Of a DNA stretch of 64,000 nucleotides, positions 49,632 to 59,290 are shown in pieces (position 1 is the first letter of the stretch; each line of letters starts with the position of its first letter). The stretch is from positions 558,001-622,000 of the forward strand of contig NZ_CP072334.1 in NCBI RefSeq assembly GCF_018127805.1, read 5' to 3'. The position numbers and the translations under genes were made by a program. The stretch is from Prevotella sp. oral taxon 475. GTDB taxonomy: Bacteria; Bacteroidota; Bacteroidia; Bacteroidales; Bacteroidaceae. Under the pieces are notes generated by a model. That model saw only the letters and a program-made list of their open reading frames with translations. It searched no databases and was not told the DNA's origin.

Positions 49632-49780
49632 AATTGCCAACCAAAGGCGCCCCAACGGCAGGCACGCGAGCCTTTTTGGCGAACGAACAGCGGGGCCGTC
49701 GACCGTTCTAAACCTTAGAACAACATGGGATGGTTGGCAATTGGTCACGCCTACGCCCTTTAGGGACTCTGCCAAAAAGG
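49632..49780 (-). promoter_or_regulatory. Structured leader upstream of the metal TonB receptor
   Basis: Two perfect inverted repeats interleave: AATTGCCAACCA (49632) with TGGTTGGCAATT (49731), and CCTTTTTGGC (49671) with GCCAAAAAGG (49771). The order A-B-A'-B' allows a pseudoknot or two exclusive folds. A third hairpin, GTTCTAA-ACC-TTAGAAC (49705-49721), sits inside. It lies between the Cys/His protein gene and the receptor. No known riboswitch consensus was recognised. Confidence 0.55.
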
Positions 49781-49830
49781 TGCGACGAAGCCTCCATTGC
49801 TGGTGTGAACAGGAATGGGGAACGAAAGAA

Positions 49831-50214
49831 TCAAATTAAAAGTGTTGTCAGCATTCGAAGATATTGCCGCGCCGAGCCATGCCAAAGCAGGGGCGACATT
49901 CTTCCGGGAACCTTTGCCAAAATGGGCAAAGGCAAGAGTTGAGGAAGCGTTAGCAGTTGCGGAAGAAGAGAAAGCTGAACGGGCAGAACCTGATGGATGC
50001 CCGTTGGCGCCATATCTGTTGGCGATAGGGTTTTCATTTGCAGCTTCATGCAATGCCCATCGTCCGCAGTGTTGCAATGTTTTTTTGATGGAACGCTGGC
50101 AAGAGAGACATTCCCCGTATGCTCACACACTACTGTGAGGATGCCCGAACCAATCCATACAATCATTGTAGAGAGGAGGAACGAGAGGAGAAGAGTTGCT
50201 GATTTTCTCATCAT
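49831..50214 (-). CDS. Small exported Cys/His-containing protein, possibly HYC_CC_PP-like
   Basis: This is 127 residues from the ATG at 50214 (or 50211). The N-terminal segment MRKSATLLLSFLLSTMIVWI is a signal or anchor. It is followed by scattered Cys and His (VVCEHTGN, KKHCNTADDGHCMKL) and a proline/leucine-rich tail (LLPQLLTLPQLLPLP). The layout recalls small HYC/CC/PP proteins found beside metal-efflux or TonB genes in Bacteroidota; the match is weak. An open frame on the other strand (49815-50138) overlaps it. The - strand is preferred because it has a -7 box at 50223 and lies with the receptor and HMA genes. Confidence 0.5.
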   Translation of the reverse strand: MMRKSATLLLSFLLSTMIVWIGSGILTVVCEHTGNVSLASVPSKKHCNTADDGHCMKLQMKTLSPTDMAPTGIHQVLPVQLSLLPQLLTLPQLLPLPILAKVPGRMSPLLWHGSARQYLRMLTTLLI

Positions 50215-50222
50215 TTGGGCAA

Positions 50223-50254
50223 CAAAGATAGAGATTTCGCCCGGATTCGAGCAA
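50223..50254 (-). promoter_or_regulatory. Promoter of the metal locus
   Basis: On the - strand TATCTTTG (50230-50223) fits the -7 box. The bases 20 bp upstream are TTGC (50254-50251), a poor -33. The ATG follows after 8 bp, so the leader would be very short. Confidence 0.5.
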
Positions 50255-50386
50255 CAATTTAGGCTTTTTAGCGTTTCGTTGACTATCAAGCGGGGGTCGC
50301 CTTGGGGCAAAAGGAAGGGGGAAAGAAAAGAGCCGGCCGAACAAGAGAAGGGCGTGTGCGGTGGAATTGCAATTCTGCCCCTCTGG

Positions 50387-50418
50387 CTTGCACGTATCAA
50401 TAAAATGCCATACCTTTG
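50387..50418 (+). promoter_or_regulatory. Promoter of the FMN-binding/4Fe-4S membrane protein gene
   Basis: CTTG at 50387, 20 bp, then TACCTTTG at 50411. The leader to the ATG at 50634 would be about 210 nt, long for this window. No conserved RNA element was recognised in it. This and the preceding promoter divide the 419-bp divergent gap. Confidence 0.65.
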
Positions 50419-50633
50419 AAGCCCCCATTTGATTCGTTGGGAAACAACAGATACAAAACAGAGCATCCCGTTCGCTTTCGTCTGCACACAGATCGACTTC
50501 GCTGGTAGATAGCCTGCCCATCAGAGAAGACACAAAAGAACAAAGACCGTAACAGAACGCGGAAAGCGCACGAAAGGCGATGCAGATGGCCCCGTTGGAG
50601 GAGCCCTTTACAAAGCAAAACAAGAGAAAAAGA

Positions 50634-51716
50634 ATGAGAAAAGGATTGGCAAAGCATGGGTTCAGTTTCCTGGTCTGCCTGTTGGTGATGGTGGCAGCGG
50701 CTGTTCATAAGGAACGAAAGTTGATGGGCTACGAACTCACGAGCCAACAACCCAACGGGAAAACAACCCAAACACCCGACACGATGCGAACACTGGCTGA
50801 CGGGCGAGTGGTGATCTACACCGCACCGCTGGCAAAAGATGTGCAGGGATATGCCGGACCGGTGCCGTTGGAGATCTATCTCAAAGAGGGAAAGGTGCAA
50901 AAGGTGGTGGCGTTGGAGAATAGTGAGACGCCCGATTTTTTCGAAATGGCTGCAGAACTCTTGCCTCTTTGGCAAGGAAAAACCACGGAAGAGGCTCTGA
51001 ACCTGCAGGTAGACGCGGTGAGCGGAGCCACTTTCTCGTCTAAAGCCTTGATTGCTGCTGTGCAAAGAGGACTGCAATATGCACAGAAAAAAGCCCATCG
51101 GCCCAGTCTTTGGCAACAGATCGATCGCTCGCCGGCGGCTCTTGCTGCCCTCGTTGTGGTGTTGCTGGGAGCCATCGTTCCCCTTTTTAGTCGAAACAAA
51201 CGCTATCGCACGGTGCAGAAGGTACTCAACGTGGTGGTGTTGGGCTTCTGGACGGGCACCTTTATCTCCTATTCGCTCATCGTGAGTTATGTGTCCAACG
51301 GTGTCAATCTCTGGACTGCTCTCGTGCCGGTGGTGATGTTGATCACGGCTTTTATCTATCCGTTTTTCGGAAAGAAAAATTATTATTGCACACATCTCTG
51401 TCCCTGCGGCTCATTGCAGGATTTAACAGGGAAGATACACCACCGGAAGTGGAAGATCGGCCTGCGAACGGAACGCCGACTGGAACGTTTCCGCAAATGG
51501 CTTTGGGGCGTGCTGATGTTGCTTCTCATCACGAACGTGTGGGCCTCGTGGATGAATTACGAGATGTTTGTGGCCTTTATCCTCCAGTCGGCCTCGTGGA
51601 TTGTCATCGTATGGGCCCTGCTTTTTATCGTGCTCTCGGTGTGGGTGCCCCGTCCCTACTGTCGTTTCGTGTGCCCGACGGGCACGCTTTTTAAGTTGGC
51701 GCAGAAGATCAAGTAG
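50634..51716 (+). CDS. Membrane protein with FMN-binding domain and NapH/NosR-like 4Fe-4S motifs
   Basis: This is 360 residues from the ATG at 50634, behind AAGAGAAAAAGA; an ATG at 50580 is possible. A signal anchor (residues about 8-26) is followed by a periplasmic FMN_bind domain with DAVSGATFSSKALI, the flavinylation site. Then come about five helices and two Cys clusters, CTHLCPCGSLQD and PYCRFVCPTGTLFKL, like those of NosR and NapH that hold [4Fe-4S] centres. It would pass electrons between the membrane pool and periplasmic partners through flavin. The exported FMN protein at 44941 is a likely partner. ApbE is not in the window. Confidence 0.85.
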   Translation: MRKGLAKHGFSFLVCLLVMVAAAVHKERKLMGYELTSQQPNGKTTQTPDTMRTLADGRVVIYTAPLAKDVQGYAGPVPLEIYLKEGKVQKVVALENSETPDFFEMAAELLPLWQGKTTEEALNLQVDAVSGATFSSKALIAAVQRGLQYAQKKAHRPSLWQQIDRSPAALAALVVVLLGAIVPLFSRNKRYRTVQKVLNVVVLGFWTGTFISYSLIVSYVSNGVNLWTALVPVVMLITAFIYPFFGKKNYYCTHLCPCGSLQDLTGKIHHRKWKIGLRTERRLERFRKWLWGVLMLLLITNVWASWMNYEMFVAFILQSASWIVIVWALLFIVLSVWVPRPYCRFVCPTGTLFKLAQKIK

Positions 51717-51881
51717 AGAAAAATCCCTTCTTTTCTTTATCCGTACGTCTGGAAGAACTCTCGAAAAGAGTCGTTTTGTCTTACAAAAACATCTTGAATC
51801 GCCATTTTAGCCTTAAAAATGACAAGGGAAAGGCAGGAAAACGAATAAAATGAAAATAAGAAAGATATTTTCATTATTTTT

Positions 51882-51913
51882 CTTGTAATAAAACGAAATA
51901 ATTCATACATTTG
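51882..51913 (+). promoter_or_regulatory. Promoter of the five-gene SusCD operon
   Basis: CTTG at 51882, 20 bp and TACATTTG at 51906. Leader about 50 nt. The region upstream is AT-rich. Confidence 0.75.
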
Positions 51914-51970
51914 CCAAATAAGTATAACACGAAAGACAAATGAAGGCAAATTTCAACACGAGAGCTTGAT

Positions 51971-54900
51971 ATGAAAAGACGAATGAGTATGATTTTGGGA
52001 GCCTTATTCCTCTGTATAGGAATGGCATTTGCCCAAGAAAAAATCTCCGGAACAGTCGTTTCCGGAGAAGACGGAGAACCGATCATCGGGGCTTCTGTTG
52101 TTGCGCAGGGCGACAAAGCAAAGGCCGTGACCGACTTGAACGGTAAGTTTACCATCCATGTTGCCGAAGGAAAACTCATTTCCATTAGTTATGTGGGAAT
52201 GGCTACGCAGACCGTGAAAGCTAAAAACGGCATGACCGTCACGCTGAATCCCAATCAGACGTTGCAAGAGGTGGTGGTTACGGGTATGACCACAACCGAT
52301 AAGCGGCTCTTTACGGGAGCTACCACCAAGATTAAGGCCGACGATGCCAAGATCAGCGGTATGCCCGACATCAGCCGTTCGCTGGAAGGGCGGGCCGCAG
52401 GTGTGAGCGTGCAGAACGTATCGGGCACCTTCGGAACGGCTCCCAAGATTAGAGTGCGTGGTGCTACGTCTATCTATGGCAGTTCGAAACCGCTGTGGGT
52501 GGTCGACGGTGTCATCATGGAAGATGTGGTGAACGTGGATGCCGACGCGCTGTCTTCGGGCGATGCGTCGACCCTGATCTCGTCGGCTATCGCCGGTTTG
52601 AATGCCGACGATATCGAGAGCTTTCAGATTCTTAAAGACGGTTCGGCCACCTCTATCTACGGAGCACGAGCAATGGCGGGCGTGATTGTCGTTACTACTA
52701 AGAAAGGACGTGCCGGACAGGTACACATTAGCTATACGGGCGAATACACGATGCGCCTTATTCCCAACTATTCTCAACTCAACTTGATGAACTCGCAAGA
52801 GCAAATGGACGTTTATCAGGACATGGAGCAGAAGGGATGGCTAAAATATGCCGAGGTGGCCAATGCTTCTAACTCGGGCGTTTACGGAAAGATGTATCAG
52901 ATGTTGAGTGCCTATAACCCCATGACCGGGCAGTTTCTCCTACCCAATACGCCCGAGGCAAAAGCGGCTTATCTGCACGATGCCGAGTATCGAAACACCA
53001 ATTGGTTCAGCGAACTCTTCTCCAACAACATCATGCACAACCATTCGGTGAGCGTTACGGCCGGTACGGAGAAAGCACAACTCTATGCTTCGCTGAGCGC
53101 AATGTTAGATCCGGGATGGAGCTTGCGTAGCAATGTGCAACGCTATACTCTCAATCTCAATGCTTCTTTCAACCTGTCGAAGAAGCTGCAACTGGGCCTT
53201 ATCGGTAATGGATCTTACCGTAAGCAGACGGCTCCTGGCACTTTGAGTTCTGGAACCGATCCCGTGTCGGGCGAAGTGAGTCGCGATTTCGATATCAACC
53301 CTTACTCGTATGCGGTGAATACCTCGAGAACGCTGGATGCTCACACGTTCTACACACGCAGTTATGCCCCGTTCAACATTCTGCACGAACTGGAAAACAA
53401 CTATATGGACCTGAATGTAGCCGACTTCCGAGCACAGGCGAAGTTGAGTTACAAACCTATCACCAAGGTAGACCTTAGTGTTTTAGGCGCAGTAAAATAT
53501 ACCGGGACCTCGCGCGAACATTATATCACGGAGAGTTCAAACCAAGCACAGGCCTACCGAGCTATGTATACGTCGGTGATTCGTAACAATAACCCCTATC
53601 TTTACAAAGATCCGGAGCATCTGTTCGACCTCCCTATGTCGGTGTTGCCTTACGGAGGAATGTATCATCGCACGGATAACCGAATGTTCGGATGGGACTT
53701 CCGCGCATCGGCCAGCTACAACGACGTTATCGCTAAAGACCATATCATCAATACGTACTTAGGTATGGAGACCAATTCTTATACGCGTCACAGCTCGTGG
53801 TTCCAAGGTTATGGCATGCAATACGAGATGGGTGAAGAGGCGAATTGGGCTTATCAGATGTTCAAGAAGAAGCAAGAGGATGGCGGTAGTTATTATGGGC
53901 TCGGCAATACCAATACGCGTAGTGCGGCTTTCTTTGCCAATGCTACCTATTCGTGGAAAGGACGCTACACCGTGAACGGCACTTTGCGCTATGAAGGCAC
54001 CAATGGCTTGGGTCTTTCGCGACAGTCACGATGGCTCCCCACTTGGAATGTGTCGGCAGCATGGAACGCACATGAAGAGCCTTGGTTTGAGAAGAAAGTG
54101 GGCAAGGTGATGTCTCATTTCACTTTCAAGGCTTCCTACTCGCTCACAGCTGACCGTCCGCCGGTGACAAACGCTCTGGCGATCATCAAAAGCATCACGC
54201 CCTGGCGATATTTCACGGGTAATAGTGAGACAGGATTGTATAGATCGAACCCTGCCAACCCCGACTTGACCTATGAAAAGAAGCATGAACTGAACTTAGG
54301 CGTGGACATTGGTTTCCTGAAAAACCGCATTAACCTCTCGGTAGACTGGTATAAACGTAACAACTACGACCTTGTGGGAGCTACGGCTACCGACGGAACC
54401 GACGGATTCTCTACCAAATATGGCAATGTAGCCTCGATGGAGAGCAACGGTTTGGAGCTGAGTCTGACCACCAACAACATCAAAACGAAGAACTTTACGT
54501 GGACCACCAACTTTATCTACTCGTATATCCATAATGAAATCACAGATTTGAAGGCCCGTACAAGGATGTACGGTTTGGTAAGCGGTTCGGGATTCGCTCG
54601 CAAAGGATATCCGGCACGCTCGCTGTTCTCTATTCCTTTCATGGGACTTACGGGCGATGGACTGCCCACTTTCCGCGACCAGGATGGAAATATCTCGGTG
54701 AAGGGAATTCAATTCCAAACCTCCGACCCCGAGAAACTGAACTTCCTGAAGTATGAAGGACCTACAGACCCGACGAATACGGGTAGCTTCGGCAATATCT
54801 TCACTTACAAGGGATTTACGCTCAACGTGTTTCTCACCTACTCGTTCGGTAATGTGGTGCGGTTGAATCCGTGCTTTAGGAATTCTTATAGCGATCTTAC

Positions 54901-55285
54901 CGCAACTCCAAGAGAGTTTCGCAACCGCTGGAGAATACCCGGTGACGAGAAAACTACGAATATTCCAGGTATCGCAACGGCACGCCAGAACTACGAAATT
55001 GCGAATCTCAACATTGCTTACAGTGCCTACAACTACTCGACGGAACGTATTGCCAAGGGCGACTTTATCCGTTTGAAAGAGGTTTCCTTAGGGTACGACC
55101 TGCCCAAAAAGCTCATTTCGAACCTCGGTCTTAGCACCATCTCGATGAAGTTGCAGGGCACTAACTTGCTGTTGCTTTATGCCGACAAGAAGCTGAACGG
55201 GCAAGACCCCGAGTTCTTTAATACCGGCGGTGTGGCTATTCCGATGGCTAAGCAGTTCACCTTCACACTAAGAGTAGGGCTTTAA
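51971..55285 (+). CDS. SusC/RagA-type TonB-dependent transporter
   Basis: This 1104-residue protein has a signal peptide ending GMAFAQ. The CarboxypepD-reg-like domain spans about 24-100 (ISGTVVSGEDGEPIIGASVV), and the TonB plug about 105-240 with SLEGRAAGVSVQNVSG, KIRVRGATSIYGSSKPLWVV and the SusC signature SATSIYGARAMAGVIVVTTK. The barrel is complete, ending FTFTLRVGL. It heads an operon with SusD, a zinc metallohydrolase lipoprotein, DUF4302 and BACON proteins. That set is known in Bacteroidota without a defined substrate; peptides or protein-bound ligands are plausible because of the hydrolase. Confidence 0.94.
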   Translation: MKRRMSMILGALFLCIGMAFAQEKISGTVVSGEDGEPIIGASVVAQGDKAKAVTDLNGKFTIHVAEGKLISISYVGMATQTVKAKNGMTVTLNPNQTLQEVVVTGMTTTDKRLFTGATTKIKADDAKISGMPDISRSLEGRAAGVSVQNVSGTFGTAPKIRVRGATSIYGSSKPLWVVDGVIMEDVVNVDADALSSGDASTLISSAIAGLNADDIESFQILKDGSATSIYGARAMAGVIVVTTKKGRAGQVHISYTGEYTMRLIPNYSQLNLMNSQEQMDVYQDMEQKGWLKYAEVANASNSGVYGKMYQMLSAYNPMTGQFLLPNTPEAKAAYLHDAEYRNTNWFSELFSNNIMHNHSVSVTAGTEKAQLYASLSAMLDPGWSLRSNVQRYTLNLNASFNLSKKLQLGLIGNGSYRKQTAPGTLSSGTDPVSGEVSRDFDINPYSYAVNTSRTLDAHTFYTRSYAPFNILHELENNYMDLNVADFRAQAKLSYKPITKVDLSVLGAVKYTGTSREHYITESSNQAQAYRAMYTSVIRNNNPYLYKDPEHLFDLPMSVLPYGGMYHRTDNRMFGWDFRASASYNDVIAKDHIINTYLGMETNSYTRHSSWFQGYGMQYEMGEEANWAYQMFKKKQEDGGSYYGLGNTNTRSAAFFANATYSWKGRYTVNGTLRYEGTNGLGLSRQSRWLPTWNVSAAWNAHEEPWFEKKVGKVMSHFTFKASYSLTADRPPVTNALAIIKSITPWRYFTGNSETGLYRSNPANPDLTYEKKHELNLGVDIGFLKNRINLSVDWYKRNNYDLVGATATDGTDGFSTKYGNVASMESNGLELSLTTNNIKTKNFTWTTNFIYSYIHNEITDLKARTRMYGLVSGSGFARKGYPARSLFSIPFMGLTGDGLPTFRDQDGNISVKGIQFQTSDPEKLNFLKYEGPTDPTNTGSFGNIFTYKGFTLNVFLTYSFGNVVRLNPCFRNSYSDLTATPREFRNRWRIPGDEKTTNIPGIATARQNYEIANLNIAYSAYNYSTERIAKGDFIRLKEVSLGYDLPKKLISNLGLSTISMKLQGTNLLLLYADKKLNGQDPEFFNTGGVAIPMAKQFTFTLRVGL

Positions 55286-55392
55286 TGACAAGAAAGGTTT
55301 TTCTTCGATAGATGGACAGACAGGGGAGAACCCGTCTCTGCCTTTCCTTCATAGGAGAAGAACGATCTAAGAATGCTAAAAAGAAGAAGACA

Positions 55393-56982
55393 ATGAAGAA
55401 GAATAAGATAGTAAGCACAGGTCTCGTGGCCTTGGGACTGTTGCTGAGCGGCTGCAACGACTTTCTCAATGTGAATCCCGACAACCGTACAACGGTGAAC
55501 AACGTAGAGAAAATCAAAGGAATATTGGTTTCTGCTTACTCGGTTAACTCTAACCTAATGGTGACAGAATACATGTCGGACAATGCAGACGAATACAAGA
55601 ATACCCGCACCGATAGGTTCTTTGATCAGACCTACCGATGGGAAACGATTACCGATGTGGCACCTAACGATGCGCCCGAACGTTGGTGGGGTAGCTATTA
55701 CTCGGCTATTGCCAATGCCAATACGGCCCTCAAGGCTATAGAAGAACAGGGTGGAGCAACCACCGTAGAACTGAAAGAGTGCAAGGGAGAGGCCTTGATA
55801 TGTCGCGCCTACGCCCACTTCATGTTGGTGAACCTGTTCTGTCAGAACTATAACACTCAAACCGGCAACAAGGATCTGGGTATTCCTTATATGTATGACA
55901 CCGATACGAAGATTGGTGTGGTGCGTAATCGCGAGACGGTAGCTGCTGTTTACGAGAAAATAGGTAAAGACCTTGAAGAGGGTCTGCCCCTGGTGGGCGA
56001 CTCGCACCTTAAGGTTCTGAAGTTCCATTTCAATCAAAAAGCGGCATATGCCTTTGCAACACGCTATTATCTATTCCACGAAGAGTGGCAGAAAGCTGTG
56101 CAATATGCCGGCGCTTGCCTTGGAAACTCGCCTCAGACAGTGCTTAGAGACTGGAAAAGCTATGAGGATATGCAGCGCGACCGCAAAGCTTACACACTGA
56201 AATATGTGGAGAGCTCGAACAAGTGCAACCTGCTGTTGCAAAGTGTGGCCTCCGAGGCACCACGTGCGTTTAATAACTTTTACGCTCTCAAGAAATATGC
56301 ACACGGCCCTTATTTGGATAACAATGAGACATTCAAAGCTCCTAATATATGGGGCAGTGCCACGTTCTACGATCAAGGTCCGTTCCTCTATGTTGTCGGC
56401 GTAGACGAGGCTTACGACATCCCTTGGCGTATTCCATTCCTGTTCCAAGAGACAGACCCTGTGAAGCATACGGGGTATCTGAAGACCATCTTCCCGGCAT
56501 TTACCACCGACGAATGCCTCTTGAACAGAGCCGAGGCTTACATCATGCTGAAGAAATACGACCTCGCGGCAGCCGATCTCACTCTTTGGATGCAGAACAT
56601 CCTGAAAACCACGATGGTGCTTACGCCCTCTTCTATCGAGGCTTTCTACAAGCCCATCGGTTATAGCTATGAGGATGCGGACAAGATGCTGTCTACCATC
56701 AAGAAGCATCTTCATCCTAAGTTTGCCATCGAGGCAGAAGGCAGCAGGCAAGAATGTATGTTGCAGTGCGTGTTAGGCTTCAAGCGCATCGAAGCCTTGC
56801 ATACGGGTGCTCGTTGGTTCGACATTAAACGGTATGGCATCGAGATTGTTCGACGTGTCATTGACAGCAGCGGCGTACCCGAGAAAGTGACCGATCGCCT
56901 GTTGCAAGACGACCCGCGCCGCGCCATCCAGCTTCCGCCAAGCACGTTGGATGCTGGTCAGACGCCCAATCCGAGAAACTAA
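55393..56982 (+). CDS. SusD/RagB-type outer-membrane lipoprotein
   Basis: This is 529 residues from the ATG at 55393; an in-frame ATG 81 bp upstream gives no signal peptide. The lipobox LLLSGCND predicts lipidation near Cys20. SusD features: FLNVNPDNRTTVNNV, the TPR-like CKGEALICRAYAHFMLVNLF, DLGIPYMYDTDT near residue 175, and a C-terminal ECMLQCVLGFKRIEALHTGA. It pairs with the SusC just upstream (107-bp gap). Confidence 0.93.
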   Translation: MKKNKIVSTGLVALGLLLSGCNDFLNVNPDNRTTVNNVEKIKGILVSAYSVNSNLMVTEYMSDNADEYKNTRTDRFFDQTYRWETITDVAPNDAPERWWGSYYSAIANANTALKAIEEQGGATTVELKECKGEALICRAYAHFMLVNLFCQNYNTQTGNKDLGIPYMYDTDTKIGVVRNRETVAAVYEKIGKDLEEGLPLVGDSHLKVLKFHFNQKAAYAFATRYYLFHEEWQKAVQYAGACLGNSPQTVLRDWKSYEDMQRDRKAYTLKYVESSNKCNLLLQSVASEAPRAFNNFYALKKYAHGPYLDNNETFKAPNIWGSATFYDQGPFLYVVGVDEAYDIPWRIPFLFQETDPVKHTGYLKTIFPAFTTDECLLNRAEAYIMLKKYDLAAADLTLWMQNILKTTMVLTPSSIEAFYKPIGYSYEDADKMLSTIKKHLHPKFAIEAEGSRQECMLQCVLGFKRIEALHTGARWFDIKRYGIEIVRRVIDSSGVPEKVTDRLLQDDPRRAIQLPPSTLDAGQTPNPRN

Positions 56983-57015
56983 CAAGCGACGTTTAACGAT
57001 AAATTCAGCACAAAG

Positions 57016-57921
57016 ATGAAAAAGAACCTATTCATATCCACCTGTCTGTTGGGGCTGTGTACGCTTTTCGCAGGCAGTTGCTCAGAAGATAAGCTCTCGT
57101 CGGAGAGCGTCATCACCTTGGGCAAAGAAGGGTCGACACCTCTCGACCAATGGCTCAAGCGGAACTACATCGACACGTATAACATCGAGTTCAAATACCG
57201 ATACAAAGATGTCGAGTCCGACTTCTCTTATTATACCGTTCCCGCCCGATACGACAGAGCCGTGAAGATGGCCAATTTGGTGAAGTATTCCTGCCTCGAG
57301 GCGTTCGACGAAGCAGCGGGGATTGACTTCACCCGCAACAACTTTCCCAAACTGATTTACCTCATGGGGAACTGGGAATTCAAGAACAACGGTACCTATA
57401 TTCTCGGTACGGCAGAAGGAGGAAAGAAGATTTTACTATCGGGTATCAACTACATCGATCAGGTGTTGACGGATGCGAAGAGCATCAACCAGTATTATCT
57501 CAAAACTGTTTACCACGAGTTTACTCATATCCTGAACCAGACTAAACCCTATTCTGCCGACTTCCAGCTTGTTACCGGCAAAGGCTATGTGGCCGACAGC
57601 TGGAGCAAAGAACCTTATGTGACAGACAACTATTGCTTGGAACATGGTTTTATCTCGGCCTATTCGCAACACTCGGACATAGAAGATTTTGCCGAGATGT
57701 TCTCTATCTACGTGACCAATACCCCCGAGCAGTGGGAAAAGTGGATGAAGATAGCAGAGGCTAAAGGTCAGAAAGGCTTTATCGTTTCCAAACTCGACAT
57801 CGTGCGCAACTATATGCGCGACTCGTGGGGTATCAATCTCGACCAGCTGCGTGACATCTTCCTGCGCCGCCAGGCCGATATTGTTGCAGGTAGAATAGAC
57901 CTGACCGATATTTCGTTATAA
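57016..57921 (+). CDS. Substrate import-associated zinc metallohydrolase lipoprotein
   Basis: This is a 301-residue lipoprotein with lipobox FAGSCSE (Cys near residue 22). The zinc motif is HEFTH in LKTVYHEFTHILNQ near residue 170, with a downstream Glu in SDIEDFAEMFSIYVT near residue 222 as the likely third ligand. This fits the family of zinc metallohydrolases always found beside SusC/SusD genes. It would sit on the outer surface and cut or modify the ligand before import. Whether it acts on peptides or other bonds is not known. It starts 33 bp after SusD. Confidence 0.85.
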   Translation: MKKNLFISTCLLGLCTLFAGSCSEDKLSSESVITLGKEGSTPLDQWLKRNYIDTYNIEFKYRYKDVESDFSYYTVPARYDRAVKMANLVKYSCLEAFDEAAGIDFTRNNFPKLIYLMGNWEFKNNGTYILGTAEGGKKILLSGINYIDQVLTDAKSINQYYLKTVYHEFTHILNQTKPYSADFQLVTGKGYVADSWSKEPYVTDNYCLEHGFISAYSQHSDIEDFAEMFSIYVTNTPEQWEKWMKIAEAKGQKGFIVSKLDIVRNYMRDSWGINLDQLRDIFLRRQADIVAGRIDLTDISL

Positions 57922-57940
57922 CCCTTAATCCCTTAGAACA

Positions 57941-59290
57941 ATGAGAAGATATAAAATATGGTCAGTGCTCGCACTCTTGCTCGCGATGCTTTCGCTGCAA
58001 TCGTGCTTGAAAGAACAGTCTGACACTTTCGACAAGGCATCGTCTATCCGGCTGCAAGAGTATATGGACAAGGCGCAAACCACCTTGGTGAATGCACCGC
58101 ATGGATGGCTCTTCGAGATATTTCCCGACAATACGCAGAAATACGGCGGATTCGCCTTCACGGTCAAATTCGACCAACAACAGGCAGAGGTACGTAGCAT
58201 TCTCTCGCCCGGTGTTGTGGCCACCTCTTATTATAAGATGACTGCCGAGCAAGGACCCGCTATCACGTTCGATACCTACAACGAATTGATGCACCGCTTC
58301 TCTGACCCCTCGTCAGAGAAATACCAAGCGGATCGGGGTGACTTCGAATTCGTCGTAGACAGCATCTCGGACGATTTGATTCCTGTTCACGGCTACCGAA
58401 CGAAGAATACCATGTTCCTGCGCAAGCTCACCAAGCCCGCCGAAGAGTATCTCACAGACGTGAAGACGTTTACGGCCGATTTCATCAATGCAACCATGTG
58501 GGCTTTTAAAGGTCAGGTGAACGGCGTAGAGATACAGGGAGAAATCAGCCCTTCGAGTAGGAAAATCGTTATTTCCGTAGGAGGACGACAAGTGCAGGAA
58601 GCCGTGGTCTTCACCGATAAGGGTGTTCGACTCTACGTTCCCATTAGCGTCAACGGTATGCCGCTCTATGAGTTTGAATTCGATAAGACCACCCTCAACT
58701 ATGTGGCAAAGGATTTCTACGGACATTCTGTAGCCTTGCAAGGCGAACGTCCGGCATGGTACAGAACATTCAAGGCCCATGAAGGAACCTACGACTTGAC
58801 GATGACGGCCTATGTAGGAGATGCTTCCGGCAATTACACCACATCCGATGTCACCACCGAGGTGCAGTTAGTGGCTGGAAGCGATAACAACTCTTATCTC
58901 ATCAAAGGATTGAACGATGGCTATGATGTCAAACTGGCTTACGACCGAGCAAAAGATCGACTCAGCCTCAACTACCAAGTCCTCACAACGTTGCCCAACG
59001 GCCATACTATCCGAATGCTGCCTTGGGACACGCAGAAAGGATATATTACTTGGACGGAAGGAGTAGGGCTCAGCTTGCTGTGGAACAAAAACACACAGAC
59101 TTACAGTTTCGCCGACAACGGCGTTTGGAAACTGAATGGCGACAATGTGGTGCACGGTTTCATCCTGTACGACTATGACAATAGCGGAACACGCTTAGGA
59201 GCAGCCGAACAACCCTCTTTCTATCCCTATATCTTCAAGGGCAATATCCCTTACATCACAAAAATGAAAACCCTTAAAAAGAAAAGCTAA
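57941..59290 (+). CDS. DUF4302 lipoprotein
   Basis: This 449-residue protein has lipobox LSLQSCLKE (Cys near residue 22). The N-terminal half matches DUF4302 (LVNAPHGWLFEIFPDNTQKY, GGFAFTVKFD, SYYKMTAEQGPAITFDTYN). The rest is beta-rich with no motifs I can name. DUF4302 proteins accompany SusCD and zinc-metallohydrolase genes. It probably helps bind the ligand at the surface. It starts 19 bp after the metallohydrolase gene and abuts the next gene with no gap. Confidence 0.85.
   Translation: MRRYKIWSVLALLLAMLSLQSCLKEQSDTFDKASSIRLQEYMDKAQTTLVNAPHGWLFEIFPDNTQKYGGFAFTVKFDQQQAEVRSILSPGVVATSYYKMTAEQGPAITFDTYNELMHRFSDPSSEKYQADRGDFEFVVDSISDDLIPVHGYRTKNTMFLRKLTKPAEEYLTDVKTFTADFINATMWAFKGQVNGVEIQGEISPSSRKIVISVGGRQVQEAVVFTDKGVRLYVPISVNGMPLYEFEFDKTTLNYVAKDFYGHSVALQGERPAWYRTFKAHEGTYDLTMTAYVGDASGNYTTSDVTTEVQLVAGSDNNSYLIKGLNDGYDVKLAYDRAKDRLSLNYQVLTTLPNGHTIRMLPWDTQKGYITWTEGVGLSLLWNKNTQTYSFADNGVWKLNGDNVVHGFILYDYDNSGTRLGAAEQPSFYPYIFKGNIPYITKMKTLKKKS

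Noticed and set aside
49815..50138. A + strand frame of 107 codons opposite the small Cys/His protein gene
   Set aside because: It has no signal, motif or promoter. The - strand frame has a -7 box, a signal sequence and fitting neighbours, though confidence is only moderate.
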